A stretch of DNA of 51,050 nucleotides from a virus (IMGVR_UViG_3300017763_004019:1-51050), one strand, 5' to 3'; positions 1 to 6,959 are shown, counted from the first letter of the stretch. Numbers and translations are program-made. Notes: a model not told the origin generated them from the letters alone.

Positions 1-597
1 AAAATACTAAAGTATGCGTTAGACTATGGTGTAAAGCGAGTGATGTATTCATCTACATCATCTGCGTATGGTCTTATCAATCCTATACCTCATAAAGAGG
101 ACATGAAGAAGGATTGCTTGAATCCTTACTCTATCACAAAGACTGCTGGCGAAGATTTTTGTAAGATGTATACTAATTTATATGGGCTGGAAACAGTGAC
201 ATTCCGATACTTTAATGTGTACGGCGAACGACAACCAACCAAGGGTCAGTATGCGCCTGTGGTTGGGCTATTCCAGAGACAATCTGCTGCTGGCGAACCA
301 ATGACCGTAGTGGGTGACGGAGAGCAAACAAGAGACTACACGCATGTTTCAGACGTTGTAGCGGCGAACATCGCGGCTATGACTGCGCCAGAGGAAGCAT
401 GTGGCGAGTTGTTTAACATCGGAACAGGAACTAATCATTCTGTAAACGACATTGCGAGAATGGTTGGTGGAGAAGTTAAATATATTCCAGCTAGGCTAGG
501 AGAAGCTAGAGACACGTTGGCAGATATATCTAAAACAAAACGTATTTTAAATTGGGAACCTAAAGTTAAATTGGAGGATTGGTTAAATGAGTTTTAA
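1..597 (+). CDS. NAD-dependent sugar epimerase/dehydratase (UDP-glucose 4-epimerase-like), 5' truncated
   Basis: This is an extended short-chain dehydrogenase of the UDP-sugar 4-epimerase type, which interconverts nucleotide sugars with bound NAD. The reading frame is open from base 1, so the N-terminal Rossmann glycine motif lies outside the window and the ATG at 40 is internal. Visible family features are the serine-rich strand YSSTSSAYG, a conserved NPYSITK segment (the catalytic YxxxK), the RYFNVYGERQ motif and the substrate-binding VGDGEQTRDYTHVSDV segment. It ends just inside the next gene (11 bp overlap). It fits with the nucleotide-sugar and glycosyltransferase genes elsewhere in the window. 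The exact sugar substrate cannot be told from sequence. Confidence 0.88.
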   Translation, partial: KILKYALDYGVKRVMYSSTSSAYGLINPIPHKEDMKKDCLNPYSITKTAGEDFCKMYTNLYGLETVTFRYFNVYGERQPTKGQYAPVVGLFQRQSAAGEPMTVVGDGEQTRDYTHVSDVVAANIAAMTAPEEACGELFNIGTGTNHSVNDIARMVGGEVKYIPARLGEARDTLADISKTKRILNWEPKVKLEDWLNEF

Positions 598-829
598 AGC
601 ACAGGCTTTGTATTCTTTGGCGGCGAAGGCTCAGGCAGACAGGGCTGAGGCGGTTACAAGTTTAGAGATTATGCTGAATCATCCAGCAGGAATTGGAGAT
701 CACAGCACAGGCGATCTGCACAATAACTTGAATGAAGCGTTAGCTAAACTGGCAGATGCAGAGGATAGAATTGAAACATTAAAAAGAAATTTTGAACCTT
801 GGGTGGGTGGAGGTTCTGATGAAGATTAA
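587..829 (+). CDS. Small hypothetical protein, helical
   Basis: An 80-residue acidic, Ala-rich protein of unknown function, predicted to be mostly helical (long runs of A, E, L and K with no Pro). A good Shine-Dalgarno GGAGG lies at 573-577, nine bases before the ATG, and the gene overlaps the epimerase by 11 bp, so it is translated from the same message. A central NHPAGIGDHSTGDLHNNLNEAL segment looks like a conserved core. I cannot assign a role. Confidence 0.7.
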   Translation: MSFKAQALYSLAAKAQADRAEAVTSLEIMLNHPAGIGDHSTGDLHNNLNEALAKLADAEDRIETLKRNFEPWVGGGSDED

Positions 830-1259
830 ATACGCCACAGTTACCATGCTGTCAATAGCTTTACTGATAGGATGTAAGCAAAAGCAAGAGCAGCAAACGC
901 CACAGGCTTTTGCTTTACCTCCATCATCTGGAACAGAAAGAGATTGGCAAGATGTAATTCATTTAGAGCTTTCAAAGAAAGAGGGGTGGGAGTCTTTAGA
1001 AAAAGAACATAGGTTAGACGATGGAACTAGGGTAGACCTATTATTCCCGTTTAAAGCCTGTGAGATTGACTGGGCTGATAAGTGGGCAGAAGGAGTTGGA
1101 CAATCTGTTTATTATGGACTAAAGACAAAAAAACTTCCTCTGGTAATTCTACTAGCCAAAAAAGATGGTTGGGAAAAATACAGAGACAGAGTTCAATACT
1201 GCGGTGTTGAATGTTGGGTTTACGATACTAGACTTCAAGATTGGCTAGATAAAGAATAA
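819..1259 (+). CDS. Predicted lipoprotein with a PD-(D/E)XK-like domain
   Basis: A 146-residue exported protein. The start at 819 is preferred over an in-frame ATG at 792 because it gives a clean lipoprotein signal: Lys-flanked N terminus, hydrophobic stretch and lipobox LIGC with Cys19, and the purine-rich GGTGGGTGGAGG lies just upstream. After a Gln/Pro linker comes a compact domain with RVDLLFP, then ACEIDWADKW and GVGQSVYY. That arrangement (Asp in one strand, Glu-x-Asp in the next, Lys-Trp at the helix start) resembles the core of PD-(D/E)XK nuclease folds. Two Cys (CGVEC) lie near the C terminus. The nuclease assignment is inference from motif layout; export is well supported by the signal. 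Confidence 0.7.
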   Translation: MKIKYATVTMLSIALLIGCKQKQEQQTPQAFALPPSSGTERDWQDVIHLELSKKEGWESLEKEHRLDDGTRVDLLFPFKACEIDWADKWAEGVGQSVYYGLKTKKLPLVILLAKKDGWEKYRDRVQYCGVECWVYDTRLQDWLDKE

Positions 1260-1261
1260 CA

Positions 1262-1681
1262 ATGCCTAAAATGCCTATAGATAAAAAAATATATGTTATT
1301 GTTTCAGTAACATCGCAAGGTAAAACAATACCTAGCTTTTCTATTGAGCCAGAGGGTGTATATTCTACGCTTGACAAGGCTCTTAATTATGTGCAAGAAC
1401 TTGAAGATAATAAAACTGGATCATCATTTTCAGAGACAGAGTACGATGTTCTTGAGTATAAGATTGACGAAGAGCCTAGTGTATTAAATTTTCTAAAAAA
1501 AGAAAAAGAAATATTGCTTTCTAACATAGAAGACACTATTATAAAACTAATGAAGAAAGGATACATTGACCAACTCGTGGGGGAAGATGGTTACTTTTAC
1601 TATCAACTAACGGAAACTGGCAAGGCTTTTTCTAAGTCTATACCAGAACAAATAAAAAAGTTCTTCAAGAAGGAGGACTAA
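1262..1681 (+). CDS. Hypothetical protein with possible winged-helix C terminus
   Basis: A 139-residue protein of unknown function, three bases after the lipoprotein stop. The N-terminal half has alternating hydrophobic strands (KIYVIVSV, a SIEPEGVYSTLDKA segment). The C-terminal part (about residues 90-125) reads IIKLMKKGYIDQL then YYQLTETGKAF, a helix-turn-wing pattern seen in winged-helix proteins. No strong ribosome site is visible before the ATG, which suggests translational coupling. DNA binding is only a guess. Confidence 0.65.
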   Translation: MPKMPIDKKIYVIVSVTSQGKTIPSFSIEPEGVYSTLDKALNYVQELEDNKTGSSFSETEYDVLEYKIDEEPSVLNFLKKEKEILLSNIEDTIIKLMKKGYIDQLVGEDGYFYYQLTETGKAFSKSIPEQIKKFFKKED

Positions 1682-1709
1682 ACTTAACCTTAGATTTAAA
1701 GGAGTTTTA

Positions 1710-1967
1710 ATGTTTAAATTTATTACTGGGATTGCGATTGCTTTTGTTTTGACTGTATGTGTGTCGTCTGACGCATCTGCACAGGACTGCTGCCGTCAAC
1801 CCGTAAGAAGCACAGTGAAAGCCGTGGCATCCGTACCAAGTGGGATCGTTTGTTCTTGGCGAGAAGCTAAACCTGTTCGCACAGTTGCTTCACGCTGGTC
1901 AAAGGCTAGACCTGTACGGTCATTGTTCGGTCGTGTTCGCGGTCGCGTTCGCGGCTGCTGCAAATAA
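1710..1967 (+). CDS. Small secreted Arg/Cys-rich protein
   Basis: An 85-residue protein with a typical Sec signal peptide (hydrophobic residues 5-17, then SSDASAQ as a probable signal peptidase I site around residue 24). The mature part is short and very basic, with two copies of a K/R-PVR-S/T unit, RVRGRVRG near the end, and paired cysteines at both ends (DCCR and GCCK), which could form disulfides once exported. A strong AAAGGAG ribosome site lies at about 1699-1705. The 3' half is visibly richer in G+C than its neighbours because of its Arg codons. Function unknown; it sits directly before the tmRNA gene. Confidence 0.7.
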   Translation: MFKFITGIAIAFVLTVCVSSDASAQDCCRQPVRSTVKAVASVPSGIVCSWREAKPVRTVASRWSKARPVRSLFGRVRGRVRGCCK

Positions 1968-1968
1968 G

Positions 1969-2200
1969 CTGGCTTATGCCAGATAAGCATGTAGACGTTA
2001 TTAGTGAAACAGCGCAGGACGGGGGTTCAATTCCCCCCACCTCCACTTCCCAGTCAAACGCAGGGGGTGATCTGGATTAGACTGGCTATGTAGGTAATGA
2101 TTGCATGTCGTAGTTGATAGAAGGGCTACGTTAAAAATCTATCAAACTTTTAATTGCAGATGAAAGTCTTGCATTGGCAGCGTAAGCTGTCTGGGGAGTT
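1969..2200 (+). ncRNA. ssrA: Circularly permuted (two-piece) tmRNA
   Basis: tmRNA rescues stalled ribosomes and tags their products for proteolysis. Here the halves are in reversed order. The acceptor half comes first: T-stem GGGGG (2021-2025), loop TTCAATT, CCCCC (2033-2037), then the acceptor strand CACCTCC (2038-2044) and A2045. A 17-nt spacer follows. The 5' half then begins GGGGGTGATCTGGATTAGAC at 2063, the hallmark tmRNA start; its first seven bases pair with CACCTCC over all seven positions (one G-U). The tag ORF at 2156-2185 encodes ADESLALAA and stop. CCA is not encoded at 2046-2048. A terminator follows, and no T-arm exists downstream, so the permuted order is forced. The 5' end and the P2 helix were not resolved. 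Confidence 0.88.
2156..2185 (+). other. tmRNA proteolysis-tag reading frame
   Basis: The open frame GCA...TAA encodes ADESLALAA. The LALAA end matches the degradation signal recognised by ClpXP-type proteases on known tmRNA tags (E. coli ends YALAA). The GCA resume codon is inferred from the usual Ala resume codon and from the length, which is close to the ten encoded residues of E. coli. The frame remains open upstream through ATT, TTA, CTT and AAA, so an earlier resume point is possible. Confidence 0.8.
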
Positions 2201-2232
2201 GCCCGTCCTTATTATCCAAACGGGCTTTTTTA
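2201..2232 (+). terminator. Rho-independent terminator after tmRNA
   Basis: Stem GCCCGT (2201-2206) pairs with ACGGGC (2220-2225), followed by a run of six T. It closes the tmRNA transcript. The dCMP deaminase ribosome site begins immediately after it, so that gene may depend on readthrough. Confidence 0.85.
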
Positions 2233-2246
2233 CAGGAGTGTTACAC

Positions 2247-2783
2247 ATGATAGAGAAACTTATATTGTCTTACCTAACGCAAGAGCATCGGCCAAATGAT
2301 TGGGATAATATGTTCTTTTCAAGTGCCACACTGTGGTCTAGGAAAAGCCACGATTGCGAAACTCAATGTGGTTGCGTATTAGTTAAAAATAAAACAATAA
2401 TATCAACTGGATACAACGGGTTTATTAGAGATATTGACGATACATTATTGCCAAATCATAGACCTCAAAAATATCCATTTATGATACACGCAGAGGCTAA
2501 TGCTATTTACAACGCAGCTAGAGAAGGTCAGTCCACCGTAGGAGCAAGAGCTTACATCACAGCAATTCCCTGTGGCGGTTGTTTACAAATGTTGTGGCAG
2601 TGTGGGGTGCATGAAATTTACTTTTCAAATCTTTCAAGCCCCAAGAGAGGTGTGTGGCTCTCCGATTACAATGAAATACTAGATCAAATACAAGACAGAT
2701 TAGACTTTAGGTTTTTCCCCAGTAAACATCTTTCTAATTACATTCTCAAAGAAGCGTCAGAAAAGTTTGAAAAAAAATCATAA
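2247..2783 (+). CDS. Deoxycytidylate (dCMP) deaminase
   Basis: Converts dCMP to dUMP, feeding dTTP synthesis; common in large phages. The zinc-binding cytidine deaminase motif is complete: H81-A-E83 (HAEANAI) supplies one zinc ligand and the proton-shuttling Glu, and P-C109-G-G-C112 supplies the two cysteines. The N-terminal region contains KSHDCETQCGCV and TGYNGF, typical of the ComEB/dCD family. The protein is 178 residues from the chosen start. The open frame extends upstream into the tmRNA, but the ATG at 2247 has ACAGGAG nine bases ahead and gives the family's normal length. Confidence 0.9.
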   Translation: MIEKLILSYLTQEHRPNDWDNMFFSSATLWSRKSHDCETQCGCVLVKNKTIISTGYNGFIRDIDDTLLPNHRPQKYPFMIHAEANAIYNAAREGQSTVGARAYITAIPCGGCLQMLWQCGVHEIYFSNLSSPKRGVWLSDYNEILDQIQDRLDFRFFPSKHLSNYILKEASEKFEKKS

Positions 2784-2788
2784 AGCTA

Positions 2789-2817
2789 TTGACAAATAAG
2801 ACATCGTATACTATAAT
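2789..2817 (+). promoter_or_regulatory. Consensus sigma70-type promoter
   Basis: TTGACA (2789-2794), a 17-base spacer, and TATAAT (2812-2817): a perfect match in both boxes. It lies in the 58-base gap before the 2842 gene and would drive the SSB unit. Confidence 0.85.
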
Positions 2818-2841
2818 AGAACTATACAAAGGAGATAACAA

Positions 2842-3033
2842 ATGCCGTCACTAAAAGAAATGGCCGAAGCACATCTGTTAAATGTTCAAAGAGAAATTCA
2901 AACTCTAAAACAAAGACAGGTAGAAATTGGCGAGGAAATTCAAAAACTAGAAGCGTATCTAGAAGAAGGTGTTAGAGACTTGGAGCAACCAGAAGAAGTT
3001 GTAATCCCAGAAATTCCAGCACCAACAGTTTAA
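2842..3033 (+). CDS. Small coiled-coil protein
   Basis: A 63-residue protein. Residues 8-45 form a heptad-like amphipathic helix (LLNVQREIQTLKQRQVEIG and onward), followed by an acidic, Pro-rich tail ending APTV. The ribosome site AAAGGAG at 2830-2836 is strong and the gene is first after a consensus promoter, so it is likely well expressed early. Function unknown. Confidence 0.72.
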   Translation: MPSLKEMAEAHLLNVQREIQTLKQRQVEIGEEIQKLEAYLEEGVRDLEQPEEVVIPEIPAPTV

Positions 3034-3053
3034 CCCAAGTAAAAGGAATAATT

Positions 3054-3371
3054 ATGGAAAGTAATGAGTTTTATTCAACGTTGTCGTCTTTGCCTAAAAG
3101 CTATAACTTTGGCGTAGTAGATAACAAAATTACCGGAACCACCAGTCGTGGAGGCTTGCGAGGCACATCGTTCAACCCGGTTACAGCCTTAGCGTACAGA
3201 TCCACAGGAGAGATTTACGGTACAAATAAACGAGAAACTTTAAAAGCGGGAAAAGCATTAGGGTTGACTCGCGAGTTTACAAATCATGTTTACAACGCAA
3301 CCACGGGCGGTTCAAATCGTGGTAATACACAAGTAGTTCGTGGAAAAATTCGTTCAGCATTGGAGATTTAA
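3054..3371 (+). CDS. Hypothetical protein
   Basis: A 105-residue Thr/Gly/Asn-rich protein of unknown function. It has TSRGGLRGTSFNPVTALAYR followed by a KAGKALGLTREF helix and a Gly-rich NATTGGSNRGNT stretch, a spacing that suggests a compact basic domain. It sits directly before an SSB gene (one base between stop and next ATG), so a role in replication or DNA binding is possible by context only. Confidence 0.65.
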   Translation: MESNEFYSTLSSLPKSYNFGVVDNKITGTTSRGGLRGTSFNPVTALAYRSTGEIYGTNKRETLKAGKALGLTREFTNHVYNATTGGSNRGNTQVVRGKIRSALEI

Positions 3372-3372
3372 G

Positions 3373-3708
3373 ATGGATAGTAATTGTTGGAATGGTGTTG
3401 GTCGCCTAACTAAAGACGCAGAGTTCACTACAACCAAAAAGGGAACTCCCATGTCTAAATTTAGGATGGCCGTCAACGACAGGCGAAATGACAAAACTTT
3501 GTTTATCAACGTTCTTTGTTTTGGCAAGATGGCAGAAAATCTGCACACCAAACTGGTTAAAGGTCGTGAAGCGTCAATTCAAGGCAAACTCAATATTGAT
3601 GACTACGAAGATGAAAATCAGAACAAGAGAAGTTCGGTTTGCATTATGGCAGATGAAATTTCTCTTGGGCAAAACCCAGTAGTCGGTGAGACCACTTCTA
3701 CTGCTTGA
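3373..3708 (+). CDS. ssb: Single-stranded DNA-binding protein (SSB, OB fold)
   Basis: A 111-residue bacterial-type SSB that would coat ssDNA during replication and recombination. The OB-fold signature is clear: NGVGRLTKDAEFTTTKKGTP, FRMAVND, then FINVLCFGKMAENL, and KGREASIQGKLNIDDYED for the last strands. The start at 3373 is chosen over the in-frame 3340 start because SSBs begin just before the first beta strand. The acidic C-terminal tip of cellular SSB is replaced by GETTSTA, so contacts with host SSB-binding proteins may be lost. A second, divergent SSB-like gene lies at 33187. Confidence 0.85.
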   Translation: MDSNCWNGVGRLTKDAEFTTTKKGTPMSKFRMAVNDRRNDKTLFINVLCFGKMAENLHTKLVKGREASIQGKLNIDDYEDENQNKRSSVCIMADEISLGQNPVVGETTSTA

Positions 3709-3711
3709 TAT

Positions 3712-3936
3712 ATGTAGCGTGGGTAGCTCCCACGTTATAGGAAGGTGACTGAATACTCTGGATCGCAAGCCAGATAAGGTATCCGAGTCTTGAGCAATGC
3801 CAAATGGTGAGCAGAGAGATAGGAGTACGAGGACATTACCTACTTGCGGTAGAACCTCGTTGTGGGTAATAAAGTAAATCCCACCTTTCCATTTTTATAT
3901 AACCCTGCCAAGTACCATGCTTGGCGGGGTTTTTTA
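3712..3936 (+). ncRNA. Candidate structured non-coding RNA
   Basis: A 310-base gap without a gene. It folds on inspection into consecutive stems: CGTGGG/CCCACG (3718-3734); a long interrupted hairpin with GACT (3747-3750)/AGTC (3786-3789), ATAC (3753-3756)/GTAT (3779-3782) and TCTGG (3757-3761)/CCAGA (3770-3774); ACGAGG (3827-3832)/CCTCGT (3855-3860) enclosing CTAC/GTAG; GTGGG (3862-3866)/CCCAC (3880-3884); then a strong terminator. I do not recognise a known family (not tRNA, tmRNA, RNase P or group I intron). It could be an independent small RNA or a structured 3' UTR of the SSB message. Confidence 0.55.
3901..3936 (+). terminator. Rho-independent terminator
   Basis: AACCCTGCCAAG (3901-3912) pairs with CTTGGCGGGGTT (3920-3931) with one G-U, loop of seven, followed by a T run. 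This is a long GC-rich stem and ends the SSB/ncRNA transcript. Confidence 0.9.
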
Positions 3937-3956
3937 GTAAAAACACTAAAGACCTA

Positions 3957-3984
3957 TTGACAAACAGACGATAGATGTTATAAT
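3957..3984 (+). promoter_or_regulatory. Sigma70-type promoter
   Basis: TTGACA (3957-3962), 16-base spacer, TATAAT (3979-3984), just after the terminator and 34 bases before the next gene. It closely resembles the promoters at 2789 and 11388. Confidence 0.8.
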
Positions 3985-4018
3985 AGGGTATCACTAATTT
4001 AATCTAGAGAGTTAAGCT

Positions 4019-4486
4019 ATGAGTTACGACCCAGTTATTATGGACTTTATCACAATGTTTATGGCTATGGTCATTGCATTATTCATCTTCTTTTGTTTCT
4101 TATACGGCTATACCAACCCAGATAAGGTAGAGCCATTAAAATTTTCTGATAAGTTTGAACTAGGGTACATTGAAGATAAAAATCCTCAAGCACAATCATC
4201 GTTACAGTCAGTACAATATGATGAACTTGAAGACCTGCAAAGGCAAGTCAAGATTAGAAAACTTAAACAACAACTAAAAGAAATGGATAGTCCAAAACCC
4301 CAACGTACCAAAAACAGATCAGAACCTAAAAAAGAGACTAATCCAATTATCTTAGATTGCATTGACGCAATGATCGCTATGGGAGAGAAGAAGTCTGTGG
4401 CTAGAGCTACAGTACATAAGTATTTTATAAACAATCCAAACACAAAAAATGTAGAAGATTTTCTATCAGGAGTATTTAAACGATGA
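4019..4486 (+). CDS. Membrane-anchored protein with coiled coil and helical C-terminal domain
   Basis: A 155-residue protein. Residues 9-30 are a hydrophobic transmembrane helix (ITMFMAMVIALFIFFCFLYG). Residues about 65-92 are a charged coiled coil (YDELEDLQRQVKIRKLKQQL). The last 45 residues (IILDCIDAMIAMG through VEDFLSGVFKR) form a small three-helix module resembling the C-terminal domain of RuvA-like proteins. It is the first gene after a promoter and overlaps the following glycosyltransferase by four bases. Function unknown; the RuvA resemblance is by pattern only. Confidence 0.68.
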   Translation: MSYDPVIMDFITMFMAMVIALFIFFCFLYGYTNPDKVEPLKFSDKFELGYIEDKNPQAQSSLQSVQYDELEDLQRQVKIRKLKQQLKEMDSPKPQRTKNRSEPKKETNPIILDCIDAMIAMGEKKSVARATVHKYFINNPNTKNVEDFLSGVFKR

Positions 4487-5559
4487 GAATTAACTTACAA
4501 GCACCAATCAATCAACTTGGATACGGAATCGCAGGAACAAACATTCTCAAAGCATTGCAAGCACAGGATGTAGAGGTTTCATTCTTTCCCATTGGTCAAC
4601 CTCAAGTCACCAATCAGGCAGACGCAGATGCGGTCAGGAAGGGAATGGAGACTGCTCAGACGTTTGACTCACAAGCACCCTGTATTAAAATCTGGCATCA
4701 GAACCAGATGGCAGAACGTATAGGGTCAGGTAAGTTTATTGGCTTTCCTATCTTTGAGTTGGATACGTTTAGCGACTTGGAGAAGCACCATCTAAATTCC
4801 TGTGATGAGTTGATGGTTTGTTCAAAGTGGGCTAAACAAGTGTGTCTGGATCAGTTGTATATGTCTCCCAACGGTCATACATACTTAGATGCTGACGCAA
4901 AAGTTCACGTTGCACCTCTTGGTGTAGACGCAGGACTGTTCCCGCCAGCACCAGTAAGGCAGGACGATAAAACAATCTTCTTCAACTGTGGCAAGTGGGA
5001 AATCCGTAAGGGTCACGATATTCTCATTAACGCTTTCAAGAAAGTGCTTGAGCATGGAGAAGATGCTGAATTGTGGATGATGTGTGACAATCCATTTAAT
5101 ACCCCCCAAGAGGATGCAAAATGGAAGCAACTATATAACCATCCAAAAGTTAGATGTATTTCTCGCGTTGATACGCAGCAAGAAGTGTATAATATAATGT
5201 CACAAGTAGACTGTGGAGTGTTCCCTTCTCGCGGAGAAGGCTGGAATCTAGAACTATTAGAAATGATGGCTATGGGAAAGCACGTAATAGCCACAAACTA
5301 TTCTGCTCATACTGAATTCTGCAACGAAGAAAACTGCGGTCTAATAAATATTACAGATACAGAACCAGCATTTGATGACAAATGGTTCTTTGGTCAGGGT
5401 GGTTGGGCAAAGATTGAGGCTCATCAAGAAATGTTTCTTTATATAAAGATGATGAAATTTATACTTGACAAAAAGAATACAACGAATTGGGCGGGCGTAG
5501 AGACATCGTTAAAATTTAGCTGGCAAAACACAGCGAAAGAGATAATAAAGAATGTTTGA
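4483..5559 (+). CDS. Glycosyltransferase, GT-B fold (family 4-like)
   Basis: Transfers a sugar from a nucleotide-sugar donor; acceptor unknown. The N-terminal domain begins QLGYGIAGTNILKAL, and the second Rossmann domain begins FFNCGKWEIRKGHDILINAF, a typical GT4 donor-domain entry. The nucleotide-sugar site is GVFPSRGEGWNLELLEMMAMG, with the conserved E-x7-E pattern, followed by HVIATNYSAHTEF. At 358 residues it has normal length. It is isolated from the main glycan cassette at 33.5-49.8 kb, between a membrane protein and small unknown genes. Confidence 0.88.
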   Translation: MRINLQAPINQLGYGIAGTNILKALQAQDVEVSFFPIGQPQVTNQADADAVRKGMETAQTFDSQAPCIKIWHQNQMAERIGSGKFIGFPIFELDTFSDLEKHHLNSCDELMVCSKWAKQVCLDQLYMSPNGHTYLDADAKVHVAPLGVDAGLFPPAPVRQDDKTIFFNCGKWEIRKGHDILINAFKKVLEHGEDAELWMMCDNPFNTPQEDAKWKQLYNHPKVRCISRVDTQQEVYNIMSQVDCGVFPSRGEGWNLELLEMMAMGKHVIATNYSAHTEFCNEENCGLINITDTEPAFDDKWFFGQGGWAKIEAHQEMFLYIKMMKFILDKKNTTNWAGVETSLKFSWQNTAKEIIKNV

Positions 5560-5887
5560 AAAAGAAAGCGACGATATTAAAACCAGTGTAACATTTTTCA
5601 CCACTGGTGACGGATCTATTCATATAGACATCAGCTTATCAGATTACGATAAAGATACTATGAAAAGCTTTGCAAAATTAGTTTCATCATTAACCCTGCC
5701 ACAGATTCAGCTAGAGACAATAACAATGGCGAAAGAGGGGTTATTAGCAGACGGAAACGACGAGGCTTGCGAAGAATTTTTAGTAGCGATAGCTGAAAAT
5801 TCAATAAAACAAAAGTTATTTACAGATAATTCAAGTAAAAATAAGGAGGAAAACGAACCTTGCATTAAACCATCAGACATGTTATAA
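5552..5887 (+). CDS. Hypothetical protein
   Basis: A 111-residue acidic protein of unknown function overlapping the glycosyltransferase by eight bases. The N-terminal half is predicted beta strand (TSVTFFTTGDGSIHIDISL), the middle helical (DTMKSFAKLVSSLT), and the C-terminal 25 residues are charged and probably disordered. Confidence 0.6.
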   Translation: MFEKESDDIKTSVTFFTTGDGSIHIDISLSDYDKDTMKSFAKLVSSLTLPQIQLETITMAKEGLLADGNDEACEEFLVAIAENSIKQKLFTDNSSKNKEENEPCIKPSDML

Positions 5888-5908
5888 CAAACCAGAGAGG
5901 GTGATACA

Positions 5909-6358
5909 ATGAACAAGACTAAAAATATAGGTTGGCAGAAGTACGAGGATGTCCTAGAGAAACAAGTCAACTCTCCGATTATAGATCAACTTTATAAGTC
6001 TGTAATCGCTGCTACTATGAATCAGGAAGATTTAGAATCTGAAGAAAGTTCTAATTTGTATGGAGAAATACCCCAAGGGAGTGAGGAAGATTACGAAAGC
6101 GCTGTGTTTACACTAGACAAAGATTTTTCTCAAGAAATATTACTGGCTACAAACTATGACTGCTGGATTGGTCACACAGATTTTAATCTTACTCACAGCA
6201 TAAAGAACACTTTAAATAAAATTGAAGGAATAGAAGTATTAAAAATATTCAGTAGATATAGATTTTTTATTGGGGTTGGACGAATGTTTGATTTCTCAGA
6301 CGTTAGGAAAGCCGTAGAAACAGAACTTAATCAAAGCAAAGGAAAAGAAATTGAATAA
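5909..6358 (+). CDS. Hypothetical protein
   Basis: A 149-residue acidic protein. A GAGAGGGTG ribosome site lies at about 5893-5901. The C-terminal half contains an ATNYDCWIGHTDFNLT segment followed by IEGIEVLKIFSRYRFFIGVGRMFDF, which alternates strands and a helix like a small alpha/beta domain. It overlaps the sigma factor gene by eight bases, so the two are likely co-translated. Function not recognised. Confidence 0.62.
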   Translation: MNKTKNIGWQKYEDVLEKQVNSPIIDQLYKSVIAATMNQEDLESEESSNLYGEIPQGSEEDYESAVFTLDKDFSQEILLATNYDCWIGHTDFNLTHSIKNTLNKIEGIEVLKIFSRYRFFIGVGRMFDFSDVRKAVETELNQSKGKEIE

Positions 6359-6887
6359 TAATGTTGACAACTACGAGATAGATTGTATCTCTCAGATCAT
6401 GCAAGATCTAAACGTTGAGAAGTTAGGACTAGACGTGACAGAGAAAGATGTAATTTGTATAATTAAAAAAGCATGTGGCTCTTTCATAAAGTCTCTGAGC
6501 AAAGAAGAGATATGCACATGCTGCTTGAATGGACTGTGGAAAGCAATAACAAAGTACAAGGTGGGTAGTAAGTGTAAATTTACAACATATTTGTACAAAG
6601 GTGTAGTCATGGAGTGTTTGACGCAAAAAAAGTTTAACGCCAATAAGCACAGTAGTAAACAGATTCACAGTAATATTCCTATGCAATTTAATGAATTTAT
6701 GTCTATTGACATGGTAGATGAAATAAATCATAAGTGTCAAGATCCCGACATTATTCTTGATAGATACTACAAAAACATGACGATTAGAGAGATTGCACAA
6801 AATAAGGGTGTTTGCGGAGAAACAATTAGAATTAAAATCAAAAAAAATCTAAAAAAACTCCGTAAATCTATCAAAGAAGGTGTATAA
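6351..6887 (+). CDS. Small RNA polymerase sigma factor (sigma70 family)
   Basis: A 178-residue protein that probably redirects host RNA polymerase to phage promoters. A central segment (about residues 60-90), GLWKAITKYKVGSKCKFTTYLYKGVV, matches the region 2 pattern of sigma factors (A-x4-Y...F-x-TY-x8). The C terminus, YKNMTIREIAQNKGVCGETIRIKIKKNLKKLRK, is a region 4-type helix-turn-helix that binds the -35 element. Regions 1 and 3 are absent or minimal, as in phage late sigma factors. It starts at TTG with GGAAAAGAAA upstream. Its position just before a probable virion protein gene fits a late-expression role. Confidence 0.78.
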   Translation: MNNNVDNYEIDCISQIMQDLNVEKLGLDVTEKDVICIIKKACGSFIKSLSKEEICTCCLNGLWKAITKYKVGSKCKFTTYLYKGVVMECLTQKKFNANKHSSKQIHSNIPMQFNEFMSIDMVDEINHKCQDPDIILDRYYKNMTIREIAQNKGVCGETIRIKIKKNLKKLRKSIKEGV

Positions 6888-6959
6888 TAGTAAGGACAAA
6901 AAGGACTATATATTATGGACAAGTCAGGATAATAAAACCTAACTTTAAAGGGTTATAAA

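Noticed and set aside
2018-2046. T-arm and acceptor-like sequence that could be a tRNA
   Set aside because: No D-arm or anticodon arm precedes it; the acceptor partner lies downstream at 2063, which fits a permuted tmRNA.
2154-2246. Longer N terminus for the dCMP deaminase
   Set aside because: It would start inside the tmRNA tag ORF and run through the terminator; the ATG at 2247 has a ribosome site.
3709-3936. RNase P or group I intron as the identity of the structured RNA
   Set aside because: The conserved cores of these RNAs are not visible.
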